From: Streptomyces sp. NBC_00425
GTDB taxonomy: Bacteria > Actinomycetota > Actinomycetes > Streptomycetales > Streptomycetaceae
Length of the DNA: 64,000 nt
Direction: 5' to 3'
Assembly: GCF_036030735.1 (NCBI RefSeq)
Contig: NZ_CP107928.1
Location: forward strand, 1 to 64,000
The translations under genes were made by a program, and so were the position numbers. Under the pieces are notes generated by a model. That model was not told the origin of the DNA and searched no databases. It saw only the letters and a list, made by a program, of their open reading frames with translations. Shown here in pieces: positions 32,755 to 41,565 of the stretch (position 1 is the first letter of the stretch; each line of letters starts with the position of its first letter).

Positions 32755-33618
32755 ATGCCCGCTGTCCCCCGTCGCCGCCGCTACCCGTCCGACACCTCCG
32801 TCGCCGAATGGGCACTGCTGGAACCCCTGCTGCCCGTCCCGGCCTGCCAGACCAAGACCGGCGGGCATCCGGAGAAGTGGCCCCGGCGGGAGATCGTCGA
32901 CGGCATCCGCTACATCGTCGACAACGGCGCGAAGTGGCGGGCCCTGCCTGCGGATTTCCCTCCGTGGGAGACGGTTTACGGGTTTTTCTGGCGGTGGAAC
33001 CGGGCCGGGGTCGTCACTTACATCCGTGACCAGCTCCGCCGCCGAATTCGTACCGGCAAGGGCCGCTGCCCGCACCCGGTCACGCTGATCGTCGACTCCC
33101 AGTCGGTCAAGGGCGCCTCCACCGTTGGCAGGAACAGCCGTGGCTACGACGCCGCGAAGAAGATCAACGGCCGCAAGCGACATATCACCGTGGACACCCT
33201 CGGCCTGCCCGTGATGATCACGGTGACGCCCGCCGATATCCAGGACCGCGACGCCGCCCGCGACGTGTTCTGGCGCTTGCGCCTCACTCAGCCGCAGATC
33301 ACCCAGGTCTGGGCCGACCGCGGCTACGCCGGTGAACTTGTGGGCTGGGCCCGCGAACGCCTCTGGCTCAGCCTCCGCATCGTCTCCCGGCCCAAAGGGG
33401 CCAAGGGCTTCGTCGTCCTGCCCCGCCGCTGGAAAGTCGAGCGCACGATCGGCTGGTGCATGAACGCCCGCCGCAACGCGCGCGACTACGAACGCCTTCC
33501 CCAGCACTCCGAAGCCCACCTGAACTGGGCACTCATCACCATGATGACCCGGCGCCTCACCCGAAAGAGCCCCCGCACCAGCCAGTGGACCAAGAAGCCT
33601 CCGGCAGCCCGCGCCTGA
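32755..33618 (+). CDS. IS5-type transposase, intact
   Basis: A 287-aa DDE transposase, full length. The N-terminal DUF4096-like part has VAEWALLEPLLPVPACQTKT and PRREIVDGIRYIVDNGAKWR. Catalytic residues fit D in LIVDSQSVKGAS, D in VWADRGYAGELVGWA and E in RRWKVERTIGWCMNARR, which is the usual IS5 ending. It has no obvious inverted repeats of its own close to the gene, so the 13-bp repeats at the ends of the 4.8-kb element may be its ends, or the IS may have lost them. Similar relics lie at 19313, 29510 and, in another subgroup, 14735. Confidence 0.9.
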   Translation: MPAVPRRRRYPSDTSVAEWALLEPLLPVPACQTKTGGHPEKWPRREIVDGIRYIVDNGAKWRALPADFPPWETVYGFFWRWNRAGVVTYIRDQLRRRIRTGKGRCPHPVTLIVDSQSVKGASTVGRNSRGYDAAKKINGRKRHITVDTLGLPVMITVTPADIQDRDAARDVFWRLRLTQPQITQVWADRGYAGELVGWARERLWLSLRIVSRPKGAKGFVVLPRRWKVERTIGWCMNARRNARDYERLPQHSEAHLNWALITMMTRRLTRKSPRTSQWTKKPPAARA

Positions 33619-34821
33619 TCAATCCGATCTCGCACGGTCCTCGGACGGGGTGGCAGATGCCGACGGGACAGCGAAGAATCCCAGTGCGGCGAGGACTGCC
33701 ACGCTCGCTGCGAGCGCCAAGGTGCCTGGAAGGGACCGGGTCGCGACCGGTCCGGCAACCGCCGCCCCCAGGGCGAATCCGGTGATCTTCAAGCTGGCGC
33801 CGGTGGTGAATATCTGCCCGCGCAGTCGTTCAGGGGCCTCCCGGTGGCGGACTGCGAACAAGGCAGCCAATTGAGGTCCCTCACCGATCCCGGCGATGAG
33901 TACGGCCACGATGAGCACGGCTGGTTGACCCCATATGGCCAAGGACAACGCGGCAGCCTGGACAAGGGCACTGACCCAGATAACCGTGTCGGGGGCGACC
34001 ACACGTGGAAACCGCGCGAGTACGGCGTTGGCCATCATCGCGGAGATCGCCGTGCAGGAGAGCAGCACCGCGCCGCGGCCGGCTCCGCCCAGGACGCGCT
34101 CGCCCAGGAGCGGAATACAGGCCGCCAGCATGCCCTGAGCAAAGCACGAGAGGACCGAGGTGAGGGTCGCTCGGGCCAATGACGGTCTCCCGACGACGAC
34201 TCGCAGACCAGCAGCGAGATCACTGACCACTGAGCTTGCCTGAGCACCCTGCGTCCGGCCGGAACGGGCGGGCAGCATCCAGGCAGCGGGCAGCGCCAAG
34301 CCGATGAGCACCGCGGAGACCACCACGGCCGTCGAGGCCCCCAGCGTCTCCGCAACGCCCCCTGCGAGAGCCGGACCGGCCAGACTCGCCACGCTGAACG
34401 TCATGGCATCGAGCGCGTTTGCCCGGGGCAGGCGGTCGCCCAGCACCACACGGGGCAGCTGGGCCGTCCATCCGCCCGACAGGGCCGGCCCCAGCAGCCC
34501 CGCCACCACAGCGATCACGATGGTGACACCGAACGGCAAGCGGCCCAGTCCCGCGAGAATCATCCCCAGCCCCGCCGCATACAGGACGAGGGCCCCGGTC
34601 AGCAGGCGTCCCGGCCGTCCGGCTCTGTCAAGGAGCGCTCCGAGCACCGGCCCACCCACCGCAGCAGAGATCGTGATGCCCGCGAGCAGCGACGACGCGT
34701 CGACGGCCGATCCGGCCAGGGCGAATGCTGCCAGCATCAGCGACGGTCCCGACATCTCGTCCCCCGCACGAGCTGCCACTGCTCCAGCGAGATAGAAGCG
34801 GAGTGAGTAACGCTTTGTCAT
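33619..34821 (-). CDS. MFS transporter, about 400 aa
   Basis: Twelve-helix major facilitator pattern with hydrophobic segments throughout (LLTGALVLYAAGLGMILAGL; VTIVIAVVAGLLGPALSGGW; TAVVVSAVLIGLALPAAWML) and the short basic loop LGALLDRAGRPGRLLTGA that stands for the conserved G-x-x-x-D-R-x-G-R/K-R motif. It is likely a proton-driven exporter in the membrane. Its stop lies directly after the transposase stop (convergent). It is divergent from a CGNR-type regulator with 38 bases between starts. ATG 34821 or TTG 34848 could be the start; neither has a good ribosome binding site. Confidence 0.85.
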   Translation of the reverse strand: MTKRYSLRFYLAGAVAARAGDEMSGPSLMLAAFALAGSAVDASSLLAGITISAAVGGPVLGALLDRAGRPGRLLTGALVLYAAGLGMILAGLGRLPFGVTIVIAVVAGLLGPALSGGWTAQLPRVVLGDRLPRANALDAMTFSVASLAGPALAGGVAETLGASTAVVVSAVLIGLALPAAWMLPARSGRTQGAQASSVVSDLAAGLRVVVGRPSLARATLTSVLSCFAQGMLAACIPLLGERVLGGAGRGAVLLSCTAISAMMANAVLARFPRVVAPDTVIWVSALVQAAALSLAIWGQPAVLIVAVLIAGIGEGPQLAALFAVRHREAPERLRGQIFTTGASLKITGFALGAAVAGPVATRSLPGTLALAASVAVLAALGFFAVPSASATPSEDRARSD

Positions 34822-34835
34822 CGACAAGACGTTAC
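34807..34835. promoter_or_regulatory. Candidate operator between the MFS and CGNR regulator genes
   Basis: Imperfect palindrome GTAACGCTTTGTC (34807-34819), ATC, GACAAGACGTTAC (34823-34835), matching at 11 of 13 positions. It overlaps the MFS start codon at 34819-34821 and ends 24 bases before the regulator ATG. Binding here by the CGNR protein would block both divergent genes. Inferred from symmetry and position only. Confidence 0.55.
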
Positions 34836-34859
34836 GGAGGTAACTCAAAACTCAGCAAG

Positions 34860-35456
34860 ATGCGTTACATTCCGCAGGTGTCCTTCAACAGCGACGACTG
34901 GTCCACTCGGCACTCCGTGCTGACCACGGCTCGGCGCACCGCCGCCCTGATCAACGCCCTCGCTGACGAGCACCCTGACCCAATCGCCGTCGCCGGCGTG
35001 CTTCGTGCATACGGTGAGGCTGACCCCATCGAACTCACGACTCGGGATGTTGCCGGGATGCGCGCAGCCGCTGACCTACTGCGGCAAGTCTTCGCGGCCG
35101 AGCACGCGGACGGCGCCGCGGCCACCCTCAACCGCCTTCTCTTGGACCACACCGGACCGCTCCGCCTGACCTCGCACGGCGGCAACACCCCCTGGCATCC
35201 TCACCTGGACCACGACGACAACGCCGCCTGGGACGAGTGGCTCCTCGCCTCCTCCTGCATGGCCCTGACCGTCCTCGTCTGGGACCGCCAACGCCCGCCG
35301 GGAAGGATCTGCGCCTCAACTAGCTGCCAGAACGTCTTCATCGCCCAAGGCAGCGGCCCGGAGCGCCGTTACTGCTCCCGCCGATGCGCCACCCGCGAAC
35401 GAGTCGCAACCCACCGGCACTCCCACTCCATCGAACAATCGAACGAAACCAAGTAG
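34860..35456 (+). CDS. CGNR zinc-finger regulator
   Basis: A 198-aa protein. The N-terminal ABATE-like domain (RRTAALINALADEHPDPIAV, TTRDVAGMRAAADLLRQVFA, AAATLNRLLLDHTGPLRLTS) is followed by the CGNR-type zinc finger near the C-terminus, here CASTSCQNVFIAQG-(x)n-RRYCSRRCATRERV, with Cys pairs that would bind zinc and bind DNA. Members regulate stress or efflux genes. It is divergent from the MFS gene. The ATG at 34860 is chosen because the ordered protein begins here. The zinc-ribbon gene at 30778 has a related ribbon. Confidence 0.8.
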   Translation: MRYIPQVSFNSDDWSTRHSVLTTARRTAALINALADEHPDPIAVAGVLRAYGEADPIELTTRDVAGMRAAADLLRQVFAAEHADGAAATLNRLLLDHTGPLRLTSHGGNTPWHPHLDHDDNAAWDEWLLASSCMALTVLVWDRQRPPGRICASTSCQNVFIAQGSGPERRYCSRRCATRERVATHRHSHSIEQSNETK

Positions 35457-35522
35457 GGGACTCGGATCAGAGCCCCACGAGGCATCACTCGACGAGCTGC
35501 TCGCCAACGCGGCATCGGGTTG

Positions 35523-35535
35523 AAAAACACCTACT
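35523..35535 (-). repeat. Right terminal inverted repeat of the 4.8-kb element
   Basis: AAAAACACCTACT, then GAGTGCC of the interrupted peptidase gene. Exact inverse complement of 30723-30735. Confidence 0.88.
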
Positions 35536-35536
35536 G

Positions 35537-36207
35537 AGTGCCTGGACGATGCCTGCGACGTGTGTCCCGTGACCGTAGAAGTCGTCCGCAGTGGCCGCGC
35601 CGGAGAAGTTCACGCTCCCGGCGACCCGGAGATCGGGGTGGTTGACGTCGATGCCGGTGTCCAGCACGGCGACCCCGACCCGGGCCGGGGAGGGCAGGGT
35701 GAAGCCGCGCTCGCCGCCGGCCACGGCACCGATCCGAAACAGGCCCCACTGCCCGGCCAGCAAGGGGTCGCCCGCATGCAGGACGCCGCCCTGCCCGGGC
35801 CTGCCCGTCCGCTGCTGCGGCGGCTTCGGCGCCGGACCGGCAACGGGCTCGGGCACGGATCCCTGCTCGTCACGTTCGACTGCGGCGACCTGGGGATCGG
35901 CGCGGATGGACGCGATCTGCTCCGCGGTCGCCTCCAGGGCGTAGCCCTTGAGGACCAGCCCGTCCGCGGCCGCGTTGTAGACGTGCCGGAGTCTGCTCCG
36001 GCCGTCGCGCGCCAGGCCTTTCGTCTGCTCCTCTGCGACCTTGCCCGGATCGGTGACGGTGTCCTTCAGCTGCACGATCCACCGCTGCGCCGGTGCGGGC
36101 TCGGCTGCCTGCGCAGGGCCGGTCACGGCCGCGGTGGCCGCGATCGCCGACAGCACGGCGCACGCGGCCAGCATCCTGTGGACGGATGTTCTTCCTGACA
36201 GTCCCAC
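35537..36207 (-). pseudogene. Subtilisin-like (S8) peptidase, N-terminal fragment of a split gene
   Basis: From GTG at 36207 (GGAGG 5 bases upstream) the frame encodes a signal peptide ([20 protein letters not shown]), an inhibitor-I9-like propeptide ([40 protein letters not shown]) and the start of the peptidase core with catalytic Asp in [15 protein letters not shown] and His in [13 protein letters not shown]. The gene then runs into the right repeat of the 4.8-kb element. The Ser half lies at 30050-30722. The original was a secreted protease of about 447 aa. As split, no functional peptidase can be made. Confidence 0.9.
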
Positions 36208-36570
36208 TCGATCCTCCGATAGACCCGGCAACCAAACCCGACAAGATAAGACATTAGGTATTTCGGAGCGTGTCCTCCTTGCCCTGGTAGACCAGACGTG
36301 CGTCAGCCGGCCGGAAATCCCACGACCGGGCGCAGGGCTCAGGAGCGCGCGTGGGCCACCAGCGGGCCTGGCCCGGCAGGCACAGGTCGGCGAACCGGCG
36401 CCGCCAGGCGCGCGTACTGCTCGGCGTGCCGCGCCTCTCGCGGCACGGCGGCGTCCCGGCCTGAGGCCGGTGGCCCTGCACGTGCACGGTCCTGGGCGTC
36501 GGCGGGCGCCCGGGAGGGGTGCGTCGGGGGCTTTGTCCGGGCTTAAGGGCGGTGGCGGAGGCTGCTGTTC
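36208..36570. other. Divergent promoter region of the split peptidase and the FAD monooxygenase
   Basis: 363 bases. The part next to the peptidase contains a relatively AT-rich stretch (AAGATAAGACATTAGGTATT near 36244) that is a likely promoter for the peptidase side. The part near 36550 precedes the monooxygenase ATG. One minus-strand frame (36254-36487) has some protein-like text ([20 protein letters not shown]) but no ribosome binding site, and I do not call it. Confidence 0.4.
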
Positions 36571-38040
36571 ATGTCTGATCCTGTGATCATCGTCGGTGGG
36601 GGTGCGGCCGGTCTGATGCTCGCCTGCGAGCTGGGGCTGGCCGAGGTTCCCACCGTTGTCCTGGAGCGCCGCGACGAGCTGCCCGAGCGTTCGGGCGGCA
36701 TGCTCCTCAACGCGCACATCGCGGACTTTCTGCGGATGCGGGGGCTGGCGGGCCGCTTCTTCGGCCCGGACACCCCCACGTGGGGCCGGTCGCACTTCGG
36801 TCTCGTCTACCGGGACATCGACGGTGAACTCGCCAAGACGGACTACGACTTGATCGTGCCGCAGTGGCGCAGTGAGCAGCTGCTGCGCGAGCGCGCGGTC
36901 GAGCTGGGGGTCGAGGTGCGTCTCGGCGCGGAGGTCGTCGGCCTCGAGCAGGACGCGGCCGGGGTGACGCTCACGGTGGCCGGGCGGGACGGCGCGGGCC
37001 GGATGCGCGCCCGGTATGTCGTGGGGTGCGACGGGCCCGGCAGCGCCGTGGCGCAGGCCGCCGGGTTCGACTTCGATGTGCTGGCCCCCTCCTATTACGG
37101 CGTCATCGCCGACGTCGTCGTGGACGACGAGTCCCAGGCGCTGTTCAGGGCCGGTTCGTATCCGGACGGCCAGTTCGGGGTGCTGCCGGTGAATCCGGCC
37201 GACCCCTGCGAAGTGCGGCTGATGACGGTCGAGTTCGACCGTGAGCCGCCGGGCGGCGCCGTGCCGGTGACGGTCCACGAGATCCGCTCCACCATCGAGC
37301 GGATCACCGGGCGGGCTCCGGACCTGCGGGCCGTGCGGTGGATGACACGGTACGGGAGTCCCACCCGGCTGGCGCGGCGCTACCGGGTCGGCCGGGTCTT
37401 CCTCGCGGGGGACGCAGCCCATCCGCATCCGCCGTCGTCCGGGCACGGGATGAACACCGCCGTGCACGACGCGGTGAACCTCGGCTGGAAGCTGGCCGCC
37501 GCCGTGCGCGGCTGGGCCCCGGCCGGGCTGCTGGACACGTACGACGACGAGCGCCGGCCGGTCGGTGAGCGGGCCTGTCGCCGGGCGCTCGCCCAGATTC
37601 CGCTGCAGACGCCGCTGGAGCAGGCCGCCCCGTTGCGTGAGATCTTCGCCGAGCTGATGCGGTCCGACGAGGTCAACGCGTTTCTCGTGCAGTACGTGAC
37701 CAAGGTCCGCTACCCCTTCGCGGGGGACGGCGGGCCGGCTCACCCGCTGCTCGGGGCGGTGTTGCCCGAGGTGTCCCTGAGGACGCCGGACGGGGTCGTC
37801 CCGGCCGGGCCCCTGCTGTCGTCTGGGCGTGGTCTGGTCCTGGGGCCCGGGCGGTCGGGCGAGGGCACTCTGCCGGATCTGTCGGCGTGGGCGGACCGGC
37901 TGGACGTGGTGGCGGCCGAGCCGTCCGCGGAGCTCGGCGCGCAGGCCGTGCTCGTGCGCCCGGACGGGCACATCGCCTGGCTCGGGCCGGCCGACGCCCA
38001 TGACCGGTTGCTGCTCGCCGTCAAGACCTGGTTCGGCTGA
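36571..38040 (+). CDS. FAD-dependent aromatic hydroxylase / monooxygenase
   Basis: A 489-aa class A flavoprotein monooxygenase. The N-terminal dinucleotide fold has [20 protein letters not shown], the mid-region motif [14 protein letters not shown] stands for the DG motif, and [39 protein letters not shown] is the second FAD-binding GD motif. The C-terminal thioredoxin-like part without Cys is usual for the polyketide hydroxylases of this group (PgaE or RdmE type). The substrate cannot be inferred. It is 190 bases from the convergent KorB gene, on the edge of the metabolite locus, and might tailor the product or stand apart from it. Confidence 0.88.
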   Translation: MSDPVIIVGGGAAGLMLACELGLAEVPTVVLERRDELPERSGGMLLNAHIADFLRMRGLAGRFFGPDTPTWGRSHFGLVYRDIDGELAKTDYDLIVPQWRSEQLLRERAVELGVEVRLGAEVVGLEQDAAGVTLTVAGRDGAGRMRARYVVGCDGPGSAVAQAAGFDFDVLAPSYYGVIADVVVDDESQALFRAGSYPDGQFGVLPVNPADPCEVRLMTVEFDREPPGGAVPVTVHEIRSTIERITGRAPDLRAVRWMTRYGSPTRLARRYRVGRVFLAGDAAHPHPPSSGHGMNTAVHDAVNLGWKLAAAVRGWAPAGLLDTYDDERRPVGERACRRALAQIPLQTPLEQAAPLREIFAELMRSDEVNAFLVQYVTKVRYPFAGDGGPAHPLLGAVLPEVSLRTPDGVVPAGPLLSSGRGLVLGPGRSGEGTLPDLSAWADRLDVVAAEPSAELGAQAVLVRPDGHIAWLGPADAHDRLLLAVKTWFG

Positions 38041-38231
38041 AACCGGCGGCGGCGCCTTCGGCGCGGTGGGCGGGGGCGCTCCCCAGCGGGGCGCCGCGCC
38101 CGTGCGGTGGGCTCCTGCGCGAGTGCCGCGCGTGCCGCGTCGGCGGTGCGGCAGGTGGTGTGCGGGCCGCTGGGCAGCGTCGAGGGGGCACGGCGTTGTG
38201 CCTCCCGGCGGTGGTGAGGGGGTCTGCCGGT

Positions 38232-39314
38232 TCAGCCGGCGACGGTCCAGGTGTCGCCGCCGGCCAGCAGCGCGGCGAGGTCGCCCTTGCCGTGTTGTTC
38301 GACGGCGTCGTCGAGCTGGCGGGACATCTGGGTGTCGTAGACGGCTCGTTCGGTGCTGCGGAAGACGCCGATGGGCGTGTGGTGGAGGGTGTCGGGGTCG
38401 GCGAGGCGGGAGAGGGCGAAGGCGGTGGTCGGGGACGCGGCGTGCGCGTCGTGGACGAGGATGTCGGCCTTGTTGTCCTCGGTGACCGCGACGACTTTCA
38501 TCTCGCCCGTGGCCGGGTCGCGGACGACGCCCTGGCAGGCGTCGGCGCCGAAGGTGATCGGCCGGCCGTGTTCCAGGCGGATCACGGCCTCCTGCGCCTG
38601 CTGCCTGTCCCTGAGGACTTCGAAGGCGCCGTCGTTGAAGATGTTGCAGTTCTGGTAGATCTCGACCAGCGCGGTGCCGGGGTGGGCGGCCGCCTGGCGC
38701 AGCACGTCGGTGAGGTGCTTGCGGTCGGAGTCGACGGTGCGGGCGACGAAGGAGGCCTCCGCTCCGATGGCGAGGGACACCGGGTTGAAGGGTGCGTCGA
38801 GGGAGCCCATGGGGGTGGATTTGGTGATCTTGCCGATTTCGGAGGTCGGGCTGTACTGGCCTTTGGTGAGGCCGTAGATCCGGTTGTTGAAGAGCAGGAT
38901 CTTGAGGTTGACGTTGCGGCGCAGGGCGTGGATGAGGTGGTTGCCGCCGATGGAGAGGGCGTCGCCGTCGCCGGTGACGACCCAGACGGACAGGTCGCGG
39001 CGCGAGGAGGCCAGGCCGGTGGCGATGGCGGGGGCGCGGCCGTGGATGGAGTGCATGCCGTAGGTGTTCATGTAGTACGGGAAGCGCGAGGAGCAGCCGA
39101 TCCCGGAGACGAAGACGATGTTCTCCTTGGCCAGGCCGAGTTCGGGCATGAAGCCCTGCACGGCGGCGAGGATCGCGTAGTCGCCGCAGCCCGGGCACCA
39201 GCGCACCTCCTGGTCCGACTTGAAGTCCTTCATGGACTGCCGGGCCTCGGCCTTGGGCACGAGGGCGAGCGCGTCGGTCGTGCCGCCGGGGTGGTGTGTC
39301 GACGTCTCAGTCAT
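38232..39314 (-). CDS. korB: 2-oxoacid:ferredoxin oxidoreductase beta subunit
   Basis: A 360-aa protein with the Cys ligands of the 4Fe-4S cluster ([13 protein letters not shown] and GIGCSSR) and the thiamine diphosphate motif [20 protein letters not shown] plus [19 protein letters not shown]. It oxidatively decarboxylates a 2-oxoacid, such as 2-oxoglutarate, to acyl-CoA with reduction of ferredoxin. Its ATG (39314) overlaps the end of korA by 8 bases. Streptomyces usually has a core korAB pair elsewhere; whether this is that copy or an extra one next to the cluster cannot be told here. Confidence 0.93.
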   Translation of the reverse strand: MTETSTHHPGGTTDALALVPKAEARQSMKDFKSDQEVRWCPGCGDYAILAAVQGFMPELGLAKENIVFVSGIGCSSRFPYYMNTYGMHSIHGRAPAIATGLASSRRDLSVWVVTGDGDALSIGGNHLIHALRRNVNLKILLFNNRIYGLTKGQYSPTSEIGKITKSTPMGSLDAPFNPVSLAIGAEASFVARTVDSDRKHLTDVLRQAAAHPGTALVEIYQNCNIFNDGAFEVLRDRQQAQEAVIRLEHGRPITFGADACQGVVRDPATGEMKVVAVTEDNKADILVHDAHAASPTTAFALSRLADPDTLHHTPIGVFRSTERAVYDTQMSRQLDDAVEQHGKGDLAALLAGGDTWTVAG

Positions 39315-41205
39315 CGATGGCCTCCTTGAGCGCCGCGGCGAGCTGCTCGGCTTTGAACGGCATGCCGTTGACCTGGTTGTGGGAGTGGGCGTCGACGAGA
39401 TAGCGGGCGCGGATGAGGGTGGCGAGCTGGCCGAGGTTCATCTCGGGGACGATCACCTTGTCGTAGCGTCCGAGGACCTCGCCCAGGTTCTGCGGGAAGG
39501 GGTTGAGGTGGCGCAGGTGGGCCTGCGCGATGGGCGTCCCGGCGGCGCGCAGCGTGCGGACGGCCGCGGTGATCGGGCCGTAGGTGGAGCCCCAGCCCAG
39601 TACCAGGGTCCGGGCGGCGTGCGGGTCGTCGACCTCGAGGTCCGGGACGTCGATGCCGTCGATCTTGGCCTGGCGGGTGCGGACCATGAAGTCGTGGTTG
39701 GCCGGGTCGTAGGAGATGTTGCCCGTGCCGTCCTGCTTCTCGATCCCGCCGATGCGGTGCTCCAGTCCCGGCGTGCCGGGGATCGCCCAGGGGCGCGCCA
39801 GGGTGTGCGGATCGCGCTTGTAGGGCCAGAACACCTCGGTGCCGTCGGCCAGGGTGTGGTTGGGGTGCTGGGCGAACTGGGTGCGCAGGTCGGGGAGTCG
39901 GCCGGTGTCGGGGACGCGCCAGGGCTCGGAGCCGTTGGCGAGGTAGCCGTCGGAGAGGAGGAAGACGGGGGTGCGGTAGGTGAGGGCGATGCGGGCGGCG
40001 TCCAGTGCGGCCTCGAAGCAGTCGGCGGGGGTGCGCGGGGCCACGATCGGCACCGGGGCCTCGCCGTTGCGGCCGTACATCGCCTGGAGCAGGTCCGCCT
40101 GTTCCGTCCTGGTGGGCAGGCCGGTGGAGGGGCCGCCGCGCTGGATGTCCACGATCAGCAGGGGCAGTTCGAGTGACACGGCGAGGCCGATCGTCTCCGA
40201 CTTGAGGGCCACGCCCGGACCGGACGTCGTGGTGACGGCCAGGCTGCCGCCGAAGGCCGCGCCCAGCGCCGCGCCGATCCCGGCGATCTCGTCCTCGGCC
40301 TGGAAGGTGCGCACGCCGAAGTTCTTGTGCTTCGACAGCTCGTGCAGGATGTCCGAGGCCGGCGTGATCGGATACGAGCCCAGGAACAACGGCAGATCCG
40401 CCTGCCGGGAGGCGGCGATCAGGCCGTAGGACAGGGCCAGGTTGCCGGAGATGTTGCGGTGGACGCCGGCCGGGAAGGCCTGCGCGGCCGGCGCGACCTC
40501 GTAGGACACCGCGAAGTCCTCGGTCGTCTCCCCGAAGTTCCAGCCCGCCCGGAACGCGGCGATGTTGGCGGCCGCGATGTCGGGCTTCTTCGCGAACTTC
40601 GACCTCAGGAACTTCTCGGTGCCCTCGGTGGGCCGGTGGTACATCCACGACAGCAGACCGAGCGCGAACATGTTCTTGCTGCGCTCGGCCTCCTTGCGTG
40701 AGAGGTCGAACTCCTTGAGCGCCTGGACCGTGAGGGTGGTCAGGGGCACCGGATGGGTGCGGTAGCCGTCCAGTGAGCCGTCCTCGAGGGGGGACGTCGC
40801 GTAGCCGGCCTTCGTCATCGCCCGTGGGGTGAACTCGTCGGTGTCGACGATGACTTCGGCGCCGCGGGGGACGTCGGCGATGTTCGCCTTCAGTGCGGCC
40901 GGGTTCATCGCGACCAGGACGTCGGGGGCGTCGCCGGGGGTGAGGATGTCGTGGTCGGCGAAGTGCAGCTGGAAGGAGGAGACGCCCGGCAGGGTTCCGG
41001 CGGGGGCGCGGATCTCGGCGGGGAAGTTCGGCAGTGTCGACAGGTCGTTGCCGAACGAGGCCGTCTGTGAGGTGAAGCGGTCGCCGGTGAGCTGCATGCC
41101 GTCGCCGGAGTCACCCGCGAACCTGATGACGACCCGGTGCAGACGTCGCACGTCCTTGTGCCGGGTCGCGGTCTGCGCGGCGGGTGCTTCGTTGACCGTG
41201 GACAT
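39307..41205 (-). CDS. korA: 2-oxoacid:ferredoxin oxidoreductase alpha subunit
   Basis: A 632-aa protein in the gamma-alpha fusion layout. The N-terminal gamma domain has VVIRFAGDSGDGMQLTGDRF (about residue 27) and PAEIRAPAGTLPGVSSFQLH. The alpha domain follows from about residue 240 with LPLFLGSYPITPASDILHEL, EIAGIGAALGAAFGGSLAVT and TTSGPGVALKSETIGLAVSL. The C-terminal domain ends with NPFPQNLGEVLGRYDKVIVP. It partners KorB, encoded directly after it. The ATG at 41205 is an accepted start. This pair would feed reduced ferredoxin and succinyl-CoA or other acyl-CoA. Confidence 0.93.
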   Translation of the reverse strand: MSTVNEAPAAQTATRHKDVRRLHRVVIRFAGDSGDGMQLTGDRFTSQTASFGNDLSTLPNFPAEIRAPAGTLPGVSSFQLHFADHDILTPGDAPDVLVAMNPAALKANIADVPRGAEVIVDTDEFTPRAMTKAGYATSPLEDGSLDGYRTHPVPLTTLTVQALKEFDLSRKEAERSKNMFALGLLSWMYHRPTEGTEKFLRSKFAKKPDIAAANIAAFRAGWNFGETTEDFAVSYEVAPAAQAFPAGVHRNISGNLALSYGLIAASRQADLPLFLGSYPITPASDILHELSKHKNFGVRTFQAEDEIAGIGAALGAAFGGSLAVTTTSGPGVALKSETIGLAVSLELPLLIVDIQRGGPSTGLPTRTEQADLLQAMYGRNGEAPVPIVAPRTPADCFEAALDAARIALTYRTPVFLLSDGYLANGSEPWRVPDTGRLPDLRTQFAQHPNHTLADGTEVFWPYKRDPHTLARPWAIPGTPGLEHRIGGIEKQDGTGNISYDPANHDFMVRTRQAKIDGIDVPDLEVDDPHAARTLVLGWGSTYGPITAAVRTLRAAGTPIAQAHLRHLNPFPQNLGEVLGRYDKVIVPEMNLGQLATLIRARYLVDAHSHNQVNGMPFKAEQLAAALKEAIDD

Positions 41206-41313
41206 GGTTGTTCCCCTACGTGTCGTTTGCGCAGATGGGGGCGGCGAGGGTGCGGGGGGCGCCGGTCCGGGCGACGGGTTTGCGGCGCGGGTCCGGGGCC
41301 GGGGGGCGTGGGG

Positions 41314-41565
41314 TCACGAGGCCCATGCCCCGGGGGCCCTGAAGTCCTCGCCGGGTCGCTGCCGGCGGGTGCGCGCCGTCGGGTCGGCCGGGCCTGCGGG
41401 GGTGTGCGGCCGGCGGCCGCCGCTCGCGGTGCGCGCTCGGGCCGCGAGGGCGGTGGCGAGCGCCGCGACCTCCTCCAGGGTGGGGTTGCCGCGCAGGATC
41501 CGCAGGGAGGCCTGGGCGAGCGCCTGCTCGGTGGCGGGTTCGGGGTTGTTCCTCCCGGCGCTCAC
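41314..41565 (-). CDS. Acyl-CoA carboxylase epsilon subunit
   Basis: An 83-aa protein with the short epsilon-subunit pattern: ASLRILRGNPTLEEVAALAT, ALAARARTASGGRR. The small hydrophobic beta-strand plus helix that stabilises the beta subunit comes early, followed by a disordered Arg/Pro tail with a terminal Trp (GAWAS). The GTG start overlaps the stop of the carboxylase beta gene by 4 bases (GTGA), which is how these pairs normally lie. It activates the beta-alpha complex that makes malonyl-CoA or methylmalonyl-CoA. It is too short to be identified by sequence alone; context decides. Confidence 0.8.
   Translation of the reverse strand: MSAGRNNPEPATEQALAQASLRILRGNPTLEEVAALATALAARARTASGGRRPHTPAGPADPTARTRRQRPGEDFRAPGAWAS

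Larger units (their letters stand above)
30723..35535. mobile_element. 4.8-kb mobile element with 13-bp terminal inverted repeats, inserted in a peptidase gene
   Basis: The ends are AGTAGGTGTTTTT (30723-30735) and AAAAACACCTACT (35523-35535), exact inverse complements. Outside them lie the two halves of one S8 peptidase gene. Joining the flanks (GTTGTTG plus AGTGCC on the plus strand) restores a continuous peptidase frame (minus strand GIVQAL then NNSVGAEG). A 1-4 base target duplication is possible (GAG or GAGT on both sides) but blurs into the repeat ends. Cargo: zinc-ribbon gene, RacO/RacP-like genes, an IS5-type transposase, an MFS exporter and a CGNR regulator. Whether the IS5 transposase moves the whole unit or is a passenger is not clear. 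Confidence 0.85.

Noticed and set aside
36210..39198. Upstream extension of the peptidase reading frame through the monooxygenase and korB (open to 39198)
   Set aside because: Only the part from 36207 down has a ribosome binding site, signal peptide and peptidase motifs; the rest is an antisense shadow.
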